NCBI RefSeq assembly: GCF_030695525.1
Contig: NZ_JAUYSS010000069.1
Location: forward strand, 60,045-124,044
Direction: 5' to 3'
Length of the DNA stretch: 64,000 bases
From: Daejeonella sp.
GTDB lineage: Bacteria; Bacteroidota; Bacteroidia; Sphingobacteriales; Sphingobacteriaceae
The notes beneath the pieces are model-generated. The model did no database searches. It was not told the DNA's origin and worked only from the letters and a program-made list of their open reading frames with translations. Positions 27,961 to 37,515 of the stretch are shown here, in pieces (within the stretch, counting starts at the first letter, position 1; every line of letters starts with the position of its first letter). The position numbers were made by a program, and so were the translations under genes.

Positions 27961-28018
27961 AGGCAGGAATCAAGACTAAATTCCGGTTCATTGAAAACCT
28001 AAACTTGGTTCTACAGCA

Positions 28019-28128
28019 CCGCTCAACGTATACTCAAAGACCGCTCAACGCATACTCATTGACCTCTCATTGTATATCCACTGATCGGTACAGGACTAGT
28101 TCAGAACCGGTACAGAAACGCTCATTAA
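28019..28128. repeat. Degenerate 11-bp tandem array upstream of prfC
   Basis: Ten consecutive 11-mers can be read, for example CCGCTCAACGT, ATACTCAAAGA, CCGCTCAACGC and ATACTCATTGA. The first two 22-bp pairs differ at three positions and later units diverge. Units 7 and 9 contain CGGTACAG. The frame is open through the array into prfC, but this is a by-product of the repeat. Confidence 0.7.
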
Positions 28129-28145
28129 CCAATTGCAGATTACAA

Positions 28146-28173
28146 TTTGAAACAACAAAAATTATTAACTTTG
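28146..28173 (+). promoter_or_regulatory. Promoter of prfC
   Basis: A TTTG at 28146-28149 and TAACTTTG at 28166-28173 match the Bacteroidota -33/-7 pattern with slightly short spacing. They lie 50 bases before the ATG at 28224, which supports that start. Confidence 0.55.
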
Positions 28174-28223
28174 CATTTTTACAAAAAAGCCCTGATGTGA
28201 TTAATTCACATTCCCCAAATATT

Positions 28224-29816
28224 ATGCTCAATCAAGAAATAGAAAAGCGAAAAACCTTTGCCATTATTAGCCACCCCGATGCTGGAAAAACAACCCTGAC
28301 AGAAAAATTCCTTTTGTTTGGCGGTGCCATCAATACCGCAGGTACAGTAAAACGAAATAAAGCAAATCAAAGCAGCACATCCGATTTCATGGAAATTGAA
28401 AAGCAGCGCGGTATTTCAGTTGCTACTTCAGTGATGGGTTTTGAATATAAGGGCAAACGAATCAATATTCTGGATACACCCGGGCATAAGGATTTTGCTG
28501 AAGACACTTACCGGACCTTATCTGCTGTAGATAGTGTTATTCTGGTTGTCGACAGTGTGAAAGGTGTAGAAGAGCAAACTCAAAAGCTTATGGATGTCTG
28601 CAGGATGCGGAATACTCCTGTCATCATATTCGTTAATAAACTTGACCGTGAAGGGAAAGACACTTTTGAGCTGCTTGATGAACTTGAAAACAAATTAAAT
28701 ATCAGTGTTTGTCCCTTATCATGGCCAATAGGACAAGGTTATAATTTCAAAGGGGTCTATAATATATTCGAAAAGCAACTTAATTTATTCAAACCCGATA
28801 AAGCGAAAATAACAGAGCCTGTAATTCAGGTTAAAGATCTAAATGATACCCTCCTGACCCAATTTCTACAGCCTAAAGAACTTAAAACCCTACAGGATGA
28901 CCTCGAACTGGTTGATGGAATTTATGGAAAACTGGATAAAGAACTCTATCTGGATGGCCTTCTTGCCCCTGTATTCTTCGGAAGTGCTATAAATAATTTC
29001 GGGATTCGCGAATTGCTTGACACATTCGTAGCCATTGCTCCAAGCCCAAAAAGCCGGGAAGCCAATGAAAGAATGGTTATGGCGAATGAAAAGAATTTTA
29101 CAGGTTTTGTATTTAAGATCCATGCTAACCTTGATCCGAACCATCGTGACAGAATTGCGTTTTTAAGAATATGTTCAGGCAAGTTTGAGCGTAATAAATT
29201 CTTCTATCATACCCGACTGAATAAAAAATTAAAATTCTCCAATCCAGTAGATTTTATGGCGAATGAAAAAAGTCTGGTGGAAGAAGCATGGCCTGGTGAT
29301 GTTGTAGGACTCTATGACAGCGGGAATTTTAAGATTGGTGATACCTTAAGCGAAGGCGAACAATTACAGTTTAAGGGTATTCCGAGCTTTTCTCCGGAAA
29401 TATTCAAAGAGGTTGAAAACCGTGACCCATTGAAATCAAAGCAGCTTGAAAAAGGATTGCAGCAATTAACAGAAGAGGGTGTTGCTCAATTATTCGTACA
29501 ACAACCCGGAAACCGAAAAATCATTGGTACGGTCGGAGAACTTCAATATGAGGTGATAGTGTTCAGATTGCAGCATGAATATGGTGCAAAATGTGCATTC
29601 AGACCGCTTACATTCAAAAAATCAAGTTGGATGACTTCGAAGGACAAGAAAAATATAAATGAAATAATTCAACGCAGGCATCATCATATTGCAACGGATA
29701 AAGACGGAAATCCTGTATTTCTGGCAGATAACGACTGGACATTAAATCTTGCAAAGCGTGATTTTCCTGAAATTGAATTTCACAACACTTCTGAATTTAA
29801 GAGGCAACAAGCTTAA
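28224..29816 (+). CDS. prfC: Peptide chain release factor 3
   Basis: GTPase that removes RF1/RF2 from the ribosome after termination. From the ATG at 28224 it has 530 residues, the normal size. Motifs are [14 protein letters not shown] (G1), [10 protein letters not shown] (G2), [14 protein letters not shown] (G3) and NKLDREGKD (G4), then the EF-G-like domain II and the RF3 C-terminal domain. The open frame extends upstream to 28005 but only through a tandem repeat and the promoter, so the longer start is rejected. A strong hairpin terminator follows. Confidence 0.95.
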   Translation: MLNQEIEKRKTFAIISHPDAGKTTLTEKFLLFGGAINTAGTVKRNKANQSSTSDFMEIEKQRGISVATSVMGFEYKGKRINILDTPGHKDFAEDTYRTLSAVDSVILVVDSVKGVEEQTQKLMDVCRMRNTPVIIFVNKLDREGKDTFELLDELENKLNISVCPLSWPIGQGYNFKGVYNIFEKQLNLFKPDKAKITEPVIQVKDLNDTLLTQFLQPKELKTLQDDLELVDGIYGKLDKELYLDGLLAPVFFGSAINNFGIRELLDTFVAIAPSPKSREANERMVMANEKNFTGFVFKIHANLDPNHRDRIAFLRICSGKFERNKFFYHTRLNKKLKFSNPVDFMANEKSLVEEAWPGDVVGLYDSGNFKIGDTLSEGEQLQFKGIPSFSPEIFKEVENRDPLKSKQLEKGLQQLTEEGVAQLFVQQPGNRKIIGTVGELQYEVIVFRLQHEYGAKCAFRPLTFKKSSWMTSKDKKNINEIIQRRHHHIATDKDGNPVFLADNDWTLNLAKRDFPEIEFHNTSEFKRQQA

Positions 29817-29825
29817 ATTGGTAAA

Positions 29826-29862
29826 TTATAAGTCCTGATGAGTTAAGCATCAGGACTTATAA
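29826..29862. terminator. Bidirectional terminator between prfC and the L,D-transpeptidase gene
   Basis: TTATAAGTCCTGATG (29826-29840) and CATCAGGACTTATAA (29848-29862) are perfect 15-bp arms around AGTTAAG. It sits between two convergent genes and probably ends both transcripts. Confidence 0.75.
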
Positions 29863-29879
29863 GCTAAACCTTCAAATAA

Positions 29880-31646
29880 TTACAAATTCCCTTTAACAGC
29901 GGGTTTCGCAAGCGCTGCTGTCACTTCATTAAAATACTGTTGTGCAAGCGCTTTGTCATGCCCGTAAATATCATCACGGAAGTGTACATTTCCACTTTCA
30001 TCAGCCCATGCTGTAAAGTAAACGAGGTAAACAGGCAATACTTCTTTTAGTTTAACCTGTTTTTCCTGTCCCTGGGCAATTGTGCTTTGAATTTTGTTCA
30101 TATCCCAACCAACAGGGCGTAACAGGTATTCCGCCAGTTCAAGTGGTTTTTCAACACGCACACAGCCATGGCTGAAATTACGTTTTGTCTGACTGAATAA
30201 TTCGTCGTGTGGGGTATCATGAAGATAAATATCATTCGTGTTTGGGAAGATGAATTTCACGTCACCAAGGTCATTTTTAGGTCCTGGTTTTCTGCGTAAG
30301 ATATATTTCCAGTTATCCCTCGTAATAGCACTCCAGTTTATTCCCGAAGGATTAACCTGATTCCCTTTAGAATCAATCAACTCCATATTCATACGTTCCA
30401 GATACCCGGGATCATTTGCTATTTTGGGCCCAAGCTCGTCTTTCACGATACTTGCAGGCACATTCCAATACGGTGCCATAACCACGTTTTCCATTTTATC
30501 GCTGAAAATTGGAGTACTGTTCAGCGTTTTACCAACAATCACGTTCATTGCTAACTGTACTTTTCCTTTCTCATACACCCGTAATCTATATTCCGGTATA
30601 TTTACGATCAGGTAATCTTCCTCAAAACTTTTTGGAATCCATCTCCAGCGTTCCATATTCAGGATGATCTGTTTAATTCGTTGATTTACAGGAATATTAA
30701 GAAACTTTGCAGTTTCAGGCCCCAGAGCTCCGTCAGGCTTCATACCCTGTTCAGATTGAAATTTCTTGAGTGCACTAAGTGTTTCGGCATTGAATGTTGA
30801 ATCTGTAGAACTCAGGCCCAGGCGCTTCTTCAAAGCAGCGACTAGGGGCGCCTTATCCCCTTCTTTTAATTTAGAACTAGCAGTTACTGTGGGCCAGCCT
30901 CCTTCAGCCTGGATCTTCCTATAAGTTGCAAGCACTGATTTAAGCCTCGTATAATCGGGGTGCAGCGGACTAAAGCTCGCATAAGAATATTTACTCTCCC
31001 GCTCTTTCAGAACGGTCATTAAAGCCTTATGTAATTTGATCTTATTCCGCTTAACGTCCCATTCGATTTCTTCATTATCACGTGGAATGATTACCCCACG
31101 GTAAAAATCAGACGCCCAAACAAAATAGGTAGATGAAAGAGCCACGTCGATTTCTTTTTGAATAGCTGTAAATTTGGCAGAATCGCGCTTAGTATCTTCG
31201 AGGTTTGCAAACAGAGTATCAAAATCCATAAATTGGTATTTTTTAGGATCAAGACCTTCCTCGTCGGCCTTGCTGATCATGTCCAGCATCTCTTTAGCCT
31301 GGGGAACAATCTCATTATTTTTAAACCAGCCTAACTTAAAATTACGTTCCCTGTAAAATTCTTTCGCCCAATCCGTATGCTCTTTCAGCAATGGATTCTT
31401 ATTCATGTAATTAATATAATACATACTGTCAAGGATGGGCTGCGGTTTACCCGCCACTTGCCTCTCCTGCTTATTACCACAAGCAGATACGAATCCGATG
31501 AGACAGATTCCAGTTAATAAGAAAAGATATTTCTTTATAGATTGGATATTTGTTCGGGAATTGTGATAGGTAGTACCATTTTGATTTGTGTTTTTATACA
31601 TACTTGGTTTCAAGGCTTGGCTATTGTGTTCTCGCATATTATTCAT
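29880..31646 (-). CDS. L,D-transpeptidase (YcbB-like) lipoprotein
   Basis: A cell-wall enzyme that forms 3-3 peptide crosslinks or attaches proteins to peptidoglycan. The 588-residue protein has an N-terminal lipobox (FVSAC), a YcbB-type scaffold domain, a peptidoglycan-binding helix bundle (LSALKKFQSEQGMKPDGALGP) and a C-terminal YkuD catalytic domain with IYLHDTP and the SHGCVR motif bearing the nucleophilic Cys. The leader before the lipobox is unusually long; ATG codons at 31637 or 31601 would shorten it, and 31601 gives a more normal signal peptide. It is convergent with prfC. Confidence 0.9.
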   Translation of the reverse strand: MNNMREHNSQALKPSMYKNTNQNGTTYHNSRTNIQSIKKYLFLLTGICLIGFVSACGNKQERQVAGKPQPILDSMYYINYMNKNPLLKEHTDWAKEFYRERNFKLGWFKNNEIVPQAKEMLDMISKADEEGLDPKKYQFMDFDTLFANLEDTKRDSAKFTAIQKEIDVALSSTYFVWASDFYRGVIIPRDNEEIEWDVKRNKIKLHKALMTVLKERESKYSYASFSPLHPDYTRLKSVLATYRKIQAEGGWPTVTASSKLKEGDKAPLVAALKKRLGLSSTDSTFNAETLSALKKFQSEQGMKPDGALGPETAKFLNIPVNQRIKQIILNMERWRWIPKSFEEDYLIVNIPEYRLRVYEKGKVQLAMNVIVGKTLNSTPIFSDKMENVVMAPYWNVPASIVKDELGPKIANDPGYLERMNMELIDSKGNQVNPSGINWSAITRDNWKYILRRKPGPKNDLGDVKFIFPNTNDIYLHDTPHDELFSQTKRNFSHGCVRVEKPLELAEYLLRPVGWDMNKIQSTIAQGQEKQVKLKEVLPVYLVYFTAWADESGNVHFRDDIYGHDKALAQQYFNEVTAALAKPAVKGNL

Positions 31647-31971
31647 TATCAGCTATATAGCAATTGTAAAGATTTATTTTAAAGTTAATTGAGTATTTAA
31701 TGCAACAAATGTGCCGTTGCTTCTCTTTGCAGCAATTATTTTTGAATTTATCTCATGACTAGCTATGCAATCTCCCTATTGAAGATAAAAGTATTTTGAC
31801 CGATTACGCGACATCTTGATGATTCAAACTATTCATTACACTTTACAAACTATCCGGTCAAAACAAAGCTTCCTAAAAAATCTATTTTGTGCCAACTTGA
31901 CACTTCCAAGCCTTTGGAACATCCTTTGTTACACCCCTTACATCTAAGACTTTAACATCAAATCAAGAAAA
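31647..31971. other. Non-coding gap upstream of htpG
   Basis: No gene is supported in these 325 bases between two divergent genes. The part nearest htpG has small inverted repeats (CCAAG-cct-TTGG around 31909). It contains TTGACA, but no matching Bacteroidota -7 box in good position. A heat-shock operator could not be identified. Confidence 0.4.
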
Positions 31972-33855
31972 ATGCAAGAAAAAGGAACCATTTCGATCCA
32001 CACGGAAAATATCTTTCCAATCATTAAGAAATTTTTATACTCTGATAACGAGATCTTCCTGAGAGAGCTGGTTGCAAATGCAGTAGATGCCACTCAAAAA
32101 ATCAAGCGACTCTCCTCTTTGGGTGAGTATAAAGGCGATCTGGGCGAGTTAAAAGTTTCAGTATCAGTCGACGAAAAGAAAAAGACGATCACTATTTCCG
32201 ACAATGGTTTGGGAATGACTGGAGAAGAAATTAAAAAATACATCAATCAAATTGCATTCTCCGGTGCAACCGAATTTGTAGAGAAATTCAAGGATGCCAA
32301 AGATGCGAATGAAATCATTGGGAAATTCGGACTTGGTTTTTACTCTGCATTTATGGTTGCTGATCAGGTTGAAATTCAAACACTTTCTTACCAGGATAAT
32401 GCAGAACCTGCACGCTGGATTTGCGATGGAAGTACCGAATTTGAAATCAGTGCCGGAACTCGTGCCAGTAGAGGAACAGATATTATCCTCCATGTGAATA
32501 AGGAATCTAAAGAATTTTTAAACAAGGAAAAAATCAAGGGAATTCTTGATAAATACTGTAAATTTCTTCCAATTCCGGTTCAATTCGGAACCCGCTCAGA
32601 GCAGGAGCCTGATGGAGAAGATACTGAAGGAAAACCAAAATTTAAATCTGTTGAAGTTGATAATATCATCAACAATACCAGTCCGATCTGGACTAAATCC
32701 CCTTCTGAACTAAAAGACGATGATTATCTTGCCTTTTACAAAGAGCTTTATCCTTTCACAGAAGATCCTCTGTTCTGGATCCATCTGAATGTGGATTATC
32801 CTTTCAATCTGACAGGTGTTCTGTATTTCCCGAAAGTGAAGAATGAATTTGAAATACAGCGGAATAAAATCAAACTCTTCTCTCGCCAGGTTTTCATTAC
32901 TGACGAAGTAAAAGATGTGGTTCCTGAATTTTTAATGCTTCTGCACGGTGTAATCGATTCACCGGATATTCCGCTGAACGTTTCAAGAAGCTTCCTTCAG
33001 GCTGATAGTGCTGTCAAAAAGATTAACAGTTATATCACCAAAAAAGTGGCCGATAAGCTGGCTTCCCTGTTCAAGAATGACCGCAAAGCTTTTGAAGAAA
33101 AATGGGGCGATATCGGTTTATTTGTGAAATATGGAATGATCAGTGAAGAGAAATTCTATGATAAGGGAAAAGATTTTGTACTCCTTAATAATACCCAAAA
33201 CGAATATTATACTTTAGAAGAATACAAAGAAAAGGTAAAGGCAGCCCAAACCGACAAGAATGATATGCTGGTTTATCTGTATGCAACCGATACCGATAAG
33301 CAGGATACCTTCATCCAGTCGGCAAACAAAAAAGGCTATGATGTTCTGAACCTGAACTCTCCTATCGATCCGCACTTTATCAGTCAGCTGGAGCAAAAAC
33401 TTGAAAAAACCTCCCTCAAACGTGTTGATGCTGAGGTAGCCGATAAAATCATCAGCAAAGAAGACCAAACCGTCCATGTACTGAACGATGAGGAAAAAGC
33501 AAAAGTCAAAGAAATTTTTGAAAAGGCTATTGTTAAACCAAACATGCGAATTGAGATTGAAAGTCTGAATCCCGAAGAACTTCCTGTTATTGTAACCATG
33601 GATGAATTTATGCGGCGCATGAAAGATATGTCTAAGATGGGTGGAGGAATGGGCTTCTATGGAAACCTGCCGGATAATTACAATGTAGCCATCAATGGTA
33701 ACCATAAGCTTATTGGTAAAATCCTTCAATCTCAGGACGAGGCAGAACAAACACAATTGGCAAAACAAGCTTTTGATCTCGCCTTATTGTCACAGGGTAT
33801 GCTTACTGGTGCTGAATTAACAGAATTTGTGAATCGTAGTGTGAGTTTGATCTAA
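31972..33855 (+). CDS. htpG: Chaperone HtpG (Hsp90)
   Basis: ATP-dependent Hsp90 chaperone, 627 residues. The N-terminal Bergerat ATP site is visible as LRELVANAVDATQKI, ITISDNGLGMT and IGKFGLGFYSAFMVAD. The middle domain has the catalytic-loop region LNVSRSFLQ with its conserved arginine. The C-terminal dimerisation domain follows, with no MEEVD tail, as in bacteria. The gene is monocistronic, with a clear terminator 30 bases after the stop. Confidence 0.96.
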   Translation: MQEKGTISIHTENIFPIIKKFLYSDNEIFLRELVANAVDATQKIKRLSSLGEYKGDLGELKVSVSVDEKKKTITISDNGLGMTGEEIKKYINQIAFSGATEFVEKFKDAKDANEIIGKFGLGFYSAFMVADQVEIQTLSYQDNAEPARWICDGSTEFEISAGTRASRGTDIILHVNKESKEFLNKEKIKGILDKYCKFLPIPVQFGTRSEQEPDGEDTEGKPKFKSVEVDNIINNTSPIWTKSPSELKDDDYLAFYKELYPFTEDPLFWIHLNVDYPFNLTGVLYFPKVKNEFEIQRNKIKLFSRQVFITDEVKDVVPEFLMLLHGVIDSPDIPLNVSRSFLQADSAVKKINSYITKKVADKLASLFKNDRKAFEEKWGDIGLFVKYGMISEEKFYDKGKDFVLLNNTQNEYYTLEEYKEKVKAAQTDKNDMLVYLYATDTDKQDTFIQSANKKGYDVLNLNSPIDPHFISQLEQKLEKTSLKRVDAEVADKIISKEDQTVHVLNDEEKAKVKEIFEKAIVKPNMRIEIESLNPEELPVIVTMDEFMRRMKDMSKMGGGMGFYGNLPDNYNVAINGNHKLIGKILQSQDEAEQTQLAKQAFDLALLSQGMLTGAELTEFVNRSVSLI

Positions 33856-33885
33856 GATTCGGCATAAACCAGGTCTAAATTAAAG

Positions 33886-33920
33886 AGCATTCTTTCTATA
33901 ACAGAAAGGATGCTTTTTTT
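33886..33920 (+). terminator. Intrinsic terminator of htpG
   Basis: AGCATTCTTTC (33886-33896) pairs with GAAAGGATGCT (33904-33914), with one G-U, around a 7-base loop and runs into TTTTTTT at 33914-33920. This is a classic Rho-independent terminator. Confidence 0.85.
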
Positions 33921-33977
33921 GTTCAACTGAAATTTAAAATAGAATAATATTCCGGCGGTAAATACTAATTTAGTCGA

Positions 33978-35162
33978 ATGGATTCGCTCAATATTCTAAT
34001 GGAAAATTATCAGGCATTTGAAGAAAAGCGAATAAAAGATCGTTTTTTCAAACATGCTGATCTTCTGATAATACTCGACAAGCTAAAGACGAATACCGAC
34101 TTCATGTTAAAAGAAGTGGGTCAGTCAACCAAAGGACTCTCTATCAACCTGATTACCTGGGGTAAAGGCCCCAAACGGGTATTTCTATGGAGCCAAATGC
34201 ACGGTGATGAAGCAACGGCCACAATGTCTATTGCTGATCTGTTAAATTTTTTATCAAATCCTGACCAGTTCGGGCAGATTCAAGATTTGTTGGCTGACAA
34301 ATGCACACTCTACATACTACCCATGGTTAATCCAGATGGCGCTGAAGTGTTCGATCGCCGGAACGCGATGGATATCGACATTAACCGTGACTTTCGTCGG
34401 CAACAAAGTCCGGAAGCAAGGATTTTACGCAATTTAAGGGATGAAATAAATCCTCATTTTGGCTTTAACCTCCATGATCAGAGCACTTTATGGTCGGCAG
34501 GGAATACCGGAAATCCGGCAACAATCTCTTTCCTCGCTCCGGCTTACGATAAAATACTAAGTTTGAACTCAACAAGGGAGCAGGCAATGAAAGTGATCGC
34601 CATCATGAATTCTGCTATTCAAAAAACTATACCTGATCAGGTAGGCAGATTTGAGGATGAATATGAACCCAGGGCATTTGGGGATAATTTTCAGGCTGCT
34701 GGCACAAGCACCATATTGATTGAAGCAGGGGGGTTTTACAATGACCCCGAGAAACAACACATCCGAAAAATATTTTTTAAAGCGATCCTTGCAGGCCTGA
34801 TCAGTATTGCCGATGAATCCTACCTCAAGGCTACAACCGAAGATTATTTTTTAATTCCCGAGAATAAAAAACTTCATTTTCACATATTACTCAGGAATTG
34901 TAAACTTGAAAAAAATGGCATCCCTTATAAGCTTGATATCGGACTTAGCGCAGAGGAGAAGGTCACAAAAGATGCCGGATCAGTAAAATATACTTACATG
35001 GTAACTGAATTGGGCGACTTAACGGATTATTTTGGGTATGAAGAATTTAACTGCGAGTATTTTACCTTAACTGAAACAAAAAAAATAAAGATTGATGAAC
35101 CTGCAGATTTGATTGTCCATAATGGAACGAACATTTTGCTTACACTTGAGAATGGGTTTTGA
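33978..35162 (+). CDS. M14 family zinc carboxypeptidase
   Basis: The 394-residue protein has the zinc site of M14 peptidases: SQMHGDEATAT (His-x2-Glu) and a later His in GFNLHDQ. Substrate loops are MVNPDGAEVFDRRNAMDIDINRDF, with the Asn-Arg pair, and a catalytic Glu is expected in ILIEAGGF. The last 100 residues form a separate beta-rich domain. No signal peptide is visible, so it may be cytosolic and act on peptides or peptidoglycan fragments. It stands alone between htpG and the SpmAB-like gene. Confidence 0.88.
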   Translation: MDSLNILMENYQAFEEKRIKDRFFKHADLLIILDKLKTNTDFMLKEVGQSTKGLSINLITWGKGPKRVFLWSQMHGDEATATMSIADLLNFLSNPDQFGQIQDLLADKCTLYILPMVNPDGAEVFDRRNAMDIDINRDFRRQQSPEARILRNLRDEINPHFGFNLHDQSTLWSAGNTGNPATISFLAPAYDKILSLNSTREQAMKVIAIMNSAIQKTIPDQVGRFEDEYEPRAFGDNFQAAGTSTILIEAGGFYNDPEKQHIRKIFFKAILAGLISIADESYLKATTEDYFLIPENKKLHFHILLRNCKLEKNGIPYKLDIGLSAEEKVTKDAGSVKYTYMVTELGDLTDYFGYEEFNCEYFTLTETKKIKIDEPADLIVHNGTNILLTLENGF

Positions 35163-35194
35163 CTACGTGTACAATAGAATAAATTGATTTTTCC

Positions 35195-35274
35195 TGTTAA
35201 CTGTTGTCTGTTATCTGTTGCCAGGAAAACACTTCATGCAAATCACTGGTAACTGGTAACTGATAACTGATAAA
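35195..35274. repeat. Inverted pair of 7-bp tandem arrays before the SpmAB-like gene
   Basis: 35195-35222 reads as four heptamers, CTGTTAA CTGTTGT CTGTTAT CTGTTGC. 35247-35274 reads as TGGTAAC TGGTAAC TGATAAC TGATAAA, in the opposite orientation (reverse complement GTTATCA/GTTACCA). The second array ends two bases before the next ATG. Related heptamers occur at 47.3 and 59 kb. Confidence 0.75.
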
Positions 35275-35276
35275 CT

Positions 35277-36518
35277 ATGGCATTAAACTACATCTGGATA
35301 GGCTTCTTTGTAATTGCATTTCTGGTCGCATTGGTCAAGCTGATTTTCTTCGGGGATACAGCAATTTTCAATAATGTGGTTAATGGAATGTTCGACAGCG
35401 CTAAAACAGGTGCAGAAATCTCTCTTGGATTGATTGGCATCATGACTTTCTGGCTGGGCATCATGAAAATCGGTGAACGTGCAGGGATGATCACACTTTT
35501 TGCAAAAGGGGTGAGTCCGTTTTTCAGCAGATTATTTCCCGGAGTTCCCAAAAATCACCCGGCAAACGGTTCTATCATCATGAACTTCTCTGCCAATATG
35601 CTCGGTTTAGATAATGCAGCCACACCAGTAGGTTTAAAAGCCATGCAGGAATTACAGGAACTAAATCCTGAAAAGGATACGGCAACAAATGCCCAAATCA
35701 TGTTCCTTGTGCTAAATACAGCCGGGATTACCCTGATACCAACCGGGGTTATCGCATTGCGAATGGCTAATGGTGCTGCGAACCCCGCAGATGTATTTAT
35801 CCCATGTCTGATAGGCACATTCATTTCATTTCTGGCTGGCATGATCGCGGTAGCTTTCTACCAAAAAATCAATCTCTTACAGCTCCCTATTTTGATATTT
35901 TTCGGAGGATTCATCGCCCTGATGGCCGCTTTGTATTTCTGGCTTGGAAGTCTACCACCCGATCAAATACAGGTTTATGCCGGTTTATTGGGAGGTGTCA
36001 TTATTTTTTCGATCATCACTTTGTTTATCGTTTATGGGGCCTCAAAAAAAGTAAATGTATACGAGGCATTTATTGATGGTGCCAAAGAAGGTTTTAGCAC
36101 CTCTATCATGATCATTCCCTTTCTGATTGCAATTTTGGTTGCTATCAGCGCATTTCGGACAACCGGATGTATGGATTATGTTGTTAATGCAATCGGCTCT
36201 CTCGTGGCTTTATTCGGGCTCGACACTTCATTTGTCCCTGCCCTGCCTGTGGGTTTAATGAAAACATTAAGCGGTGGCGGTGCCAGAGGATTAATGGTGG
36301 ATGTAATGACCACTTATGGTGCCGATTCCTTTCAGGGTCGTTTGGCCAGTGTGATCCAGGGTAGCTCAGAAACTACATTTTATGTACTGGCAGTCTATTT
36401 TGGATCAGTTGGTATTAAGAAACCACGATATGCTTTGGTCTGCGGACTGTTTGCAGATCTGATAGGCCTCATCGCAGCAATTTTCCTTACCTATCTGTTT
36501 TTTGGACATACCATTTAA
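35277..36518 (+). CDS. Nucleoside-recognition (Gate) domain membrane protein, SpmA-SpmB fusion type
   Basis: The 413-residue membrane protein has two Gate domains in tandem. The first half resembles SpmA (GLIGIMTFWLGIMKIGERAG, MLGLDNAATPVGLKAMQEL) and the second SpmB (ALPVGLMKTLSGGGARG, IQGSSETTFYVLAVYFGSVG). In Bacillus the two halves are separate spore-maturation proteins. In non-sporulating Bacteroidota the fused form is common and its transported substrate is unknown. Its start codon is immediately preceded by a heptamer repeat array and no Shine-Dalgarno sequence is seen. Confidence 0.86.
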   Translation: MALNYIWIGFFVIAFLVALVKLIFFGDTAIFNNVVNGMFDSAKTGAEISLGLIGIMTFWLGIMKIGERAGMITLFAKGVSPFFSRLFPGVPKNHPANGSIIMNFSANMLGLDNAATPVGLKAMQELQELNPEKDTATNAQIMFLVLNTAGITLIPTGVIALRMANGAANPADVFIPCLIGTFISFLAGMIAVAFYQKINLLQLPILIFFGGFIALMAALYFWLGSLPPDQIQVYAGLLGGVIIFSIITLFIVYGASKKVNVYEAFIDGAKEGFSTSIMIIPFLIAILVAISAFRTTGCMDYVVNAIGSLVALFGLDTSFVPALPVGLMKTLSGGGARGLMVDVMTTYGADSFQGRLASVIQGSSETTFYVLAVYFGSVGIKKPRYALVCGLFADLIGLIAAIFLTYLFFGHTI

Positions 36519-37022
36519 TAATATTTTGTTAAAAAATTAAATTAATATCTAACCTGTTTAGAGATATAAAGAATATAAGACAACAATTATCCAGATATGG
36601 ATTTGATTCTTAAAGATTATATTTTAGAAATCAATACCTGTGTATTATAGGTTGATTCAGCCCTTTCCTCCGGAGTAGTTCCGGCAAGAAATCGCGTTGT
36701 CTTTAAAATTACAAATAGCCGGAAGCTACCTCCTTCGGCAAGGTTTAATTAACCAGGAGCTGTTTTTCATCGGGACGGGCAGCCTTGCAAAAGGACCATT
36801 TGCTATTTGAAATAAACCTGGGTGGCAGCTATAGCTTTTTTGCAATGCTAAATTTCATGTTAGTAATTAAATTTAAGCAAAAAACTATGGCAGAACACAG
36901 GATTGTCGCGACCGAAGATCAACAGACCTTGCTTTCTAAAAAATTGAAAATCATCAATTGTAATATAATAGAGGAATTTTATGACGAATTCAGGTTAGTT
37001 TAGGTCCTTTATAATTTTAAGC
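36519..37022. repeat. Two-part intergenic repeat, copy 2
   Basis: Segments A (36628-36763) and B (36805-36933) match those at 23.9-24.4 kb. The first hairpin is CCGGA/TCCGG at 36670-36684. The second is GCCGGA/TTCGGC at 36718-36739, where a G-U pair replaces the G-C of copy 1, so pairing is kept. A short open frame at 36785-37003 lies inside the repeat, has no recognisable product, and is not counted as a gene. Copy 2 lacks the palindrome insert. Confidence 0.7.
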
Positions 37023-37463
37023 TTAAACCTGTTCCAAACGAATCATATTCGAATATCCCCTGGCAATTAATCTGTTTTTTATGGGGAGCCAAAGTTCACA
37101 TTGCAGGTTGATTATTTGTTTACCCCGTTTAACAACAGAACTTCTTGCTTCAATAATATCACCTTCACGTGCCGAGGCAAAATAATCTATATAATTATTG
37201 ATGGTAGTGTAATGATGGCTTAAATTCATTGTAAAAACGGTTGCACCGATAATATCATCAATTATACCGGCACTAACCCCGCCATGCAATACCTGCATCG
37301 GATTGGTCATGTCCTTTCTGACTAAGTATTCAAAAATCAGGGCCCCTGATTCAGCACTTCTGATAATAGGTTTGAGCCAATGTGTAAATGGCGAAGGACT
37401 ATTACTGAACTCCTTTCCAATTTCCTGCTGAATTGCAGCTAGATGTGGGTTAATCTCATTCAT
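37023..37463 (-). CDS. PaaI-like hotdog-fold thioesterase
   Basis: A 146-residue hotdog protein. The core motif NPMQVLHGGVSAGIIDDIIG matches the PaaI/YbgC group, where His-Gly-Gly and the following Asp/Glu position the thioester. A second conserved strand reads GDIIEARSSVVKRGKQIINLQCEL. Such enzymes hydrolyse acyl-CoA thioesters; the substrate is unknown. It lies 52 bases after the YeiH-like gene on the same strand and may be co-transcribed with it. Confidence 0.87.
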   Translation of the reverse strand: MNEINPHLAAIQQEIGKEFSNSPSPFTHWLKPIIRSAESGALIFEYLVRKDMTNPMQVLHGGVSAGIIDDIIGATVFTMNLSHHYTTINNYIDYFASAREGDIIEARSSVVKRGKQIINLQCELWLPIKNRLIARGYSNMIRLEQV

Positions 37464-37515
37464 TTCAAAATTATTAGGTGGATTATAAATTGGTGATTAA
37501 CAAAATTGTTCCCGT

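Noticed and set aside
28019..28128. Possible CRISPR-like array
   Set aside because: Units are 11 bp, contiguous and degenerate, with no spacers and no cas genes in the window.
28005..28223. N-terminal extension of prfC
   Set aside because: The open frame is a by-product of the tandem array and runs through the predicted promoter; RF3 proteins start at [16 protein letters not shown] sequence.
31890..31930. Sigma-70-like TTGACA upstream of htpG
   Set aside because: Bacteroidota primary sigma uses TTG/TAnnTTTG and no matching downstream box is present.
33214..33768. 184-codon open frame antisense to htpG
   Set aside because: It lies wholly within a strongly conserved chaperone gene and its product looks like a shadow of that coding sequence.
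36785..37003. Candidate 72-residue protein in repeat copy 2
   Set aside because: The matching stretch in repeat copy 1 does not keep the frame, and no ribosome-binding or promoter signal is seen.
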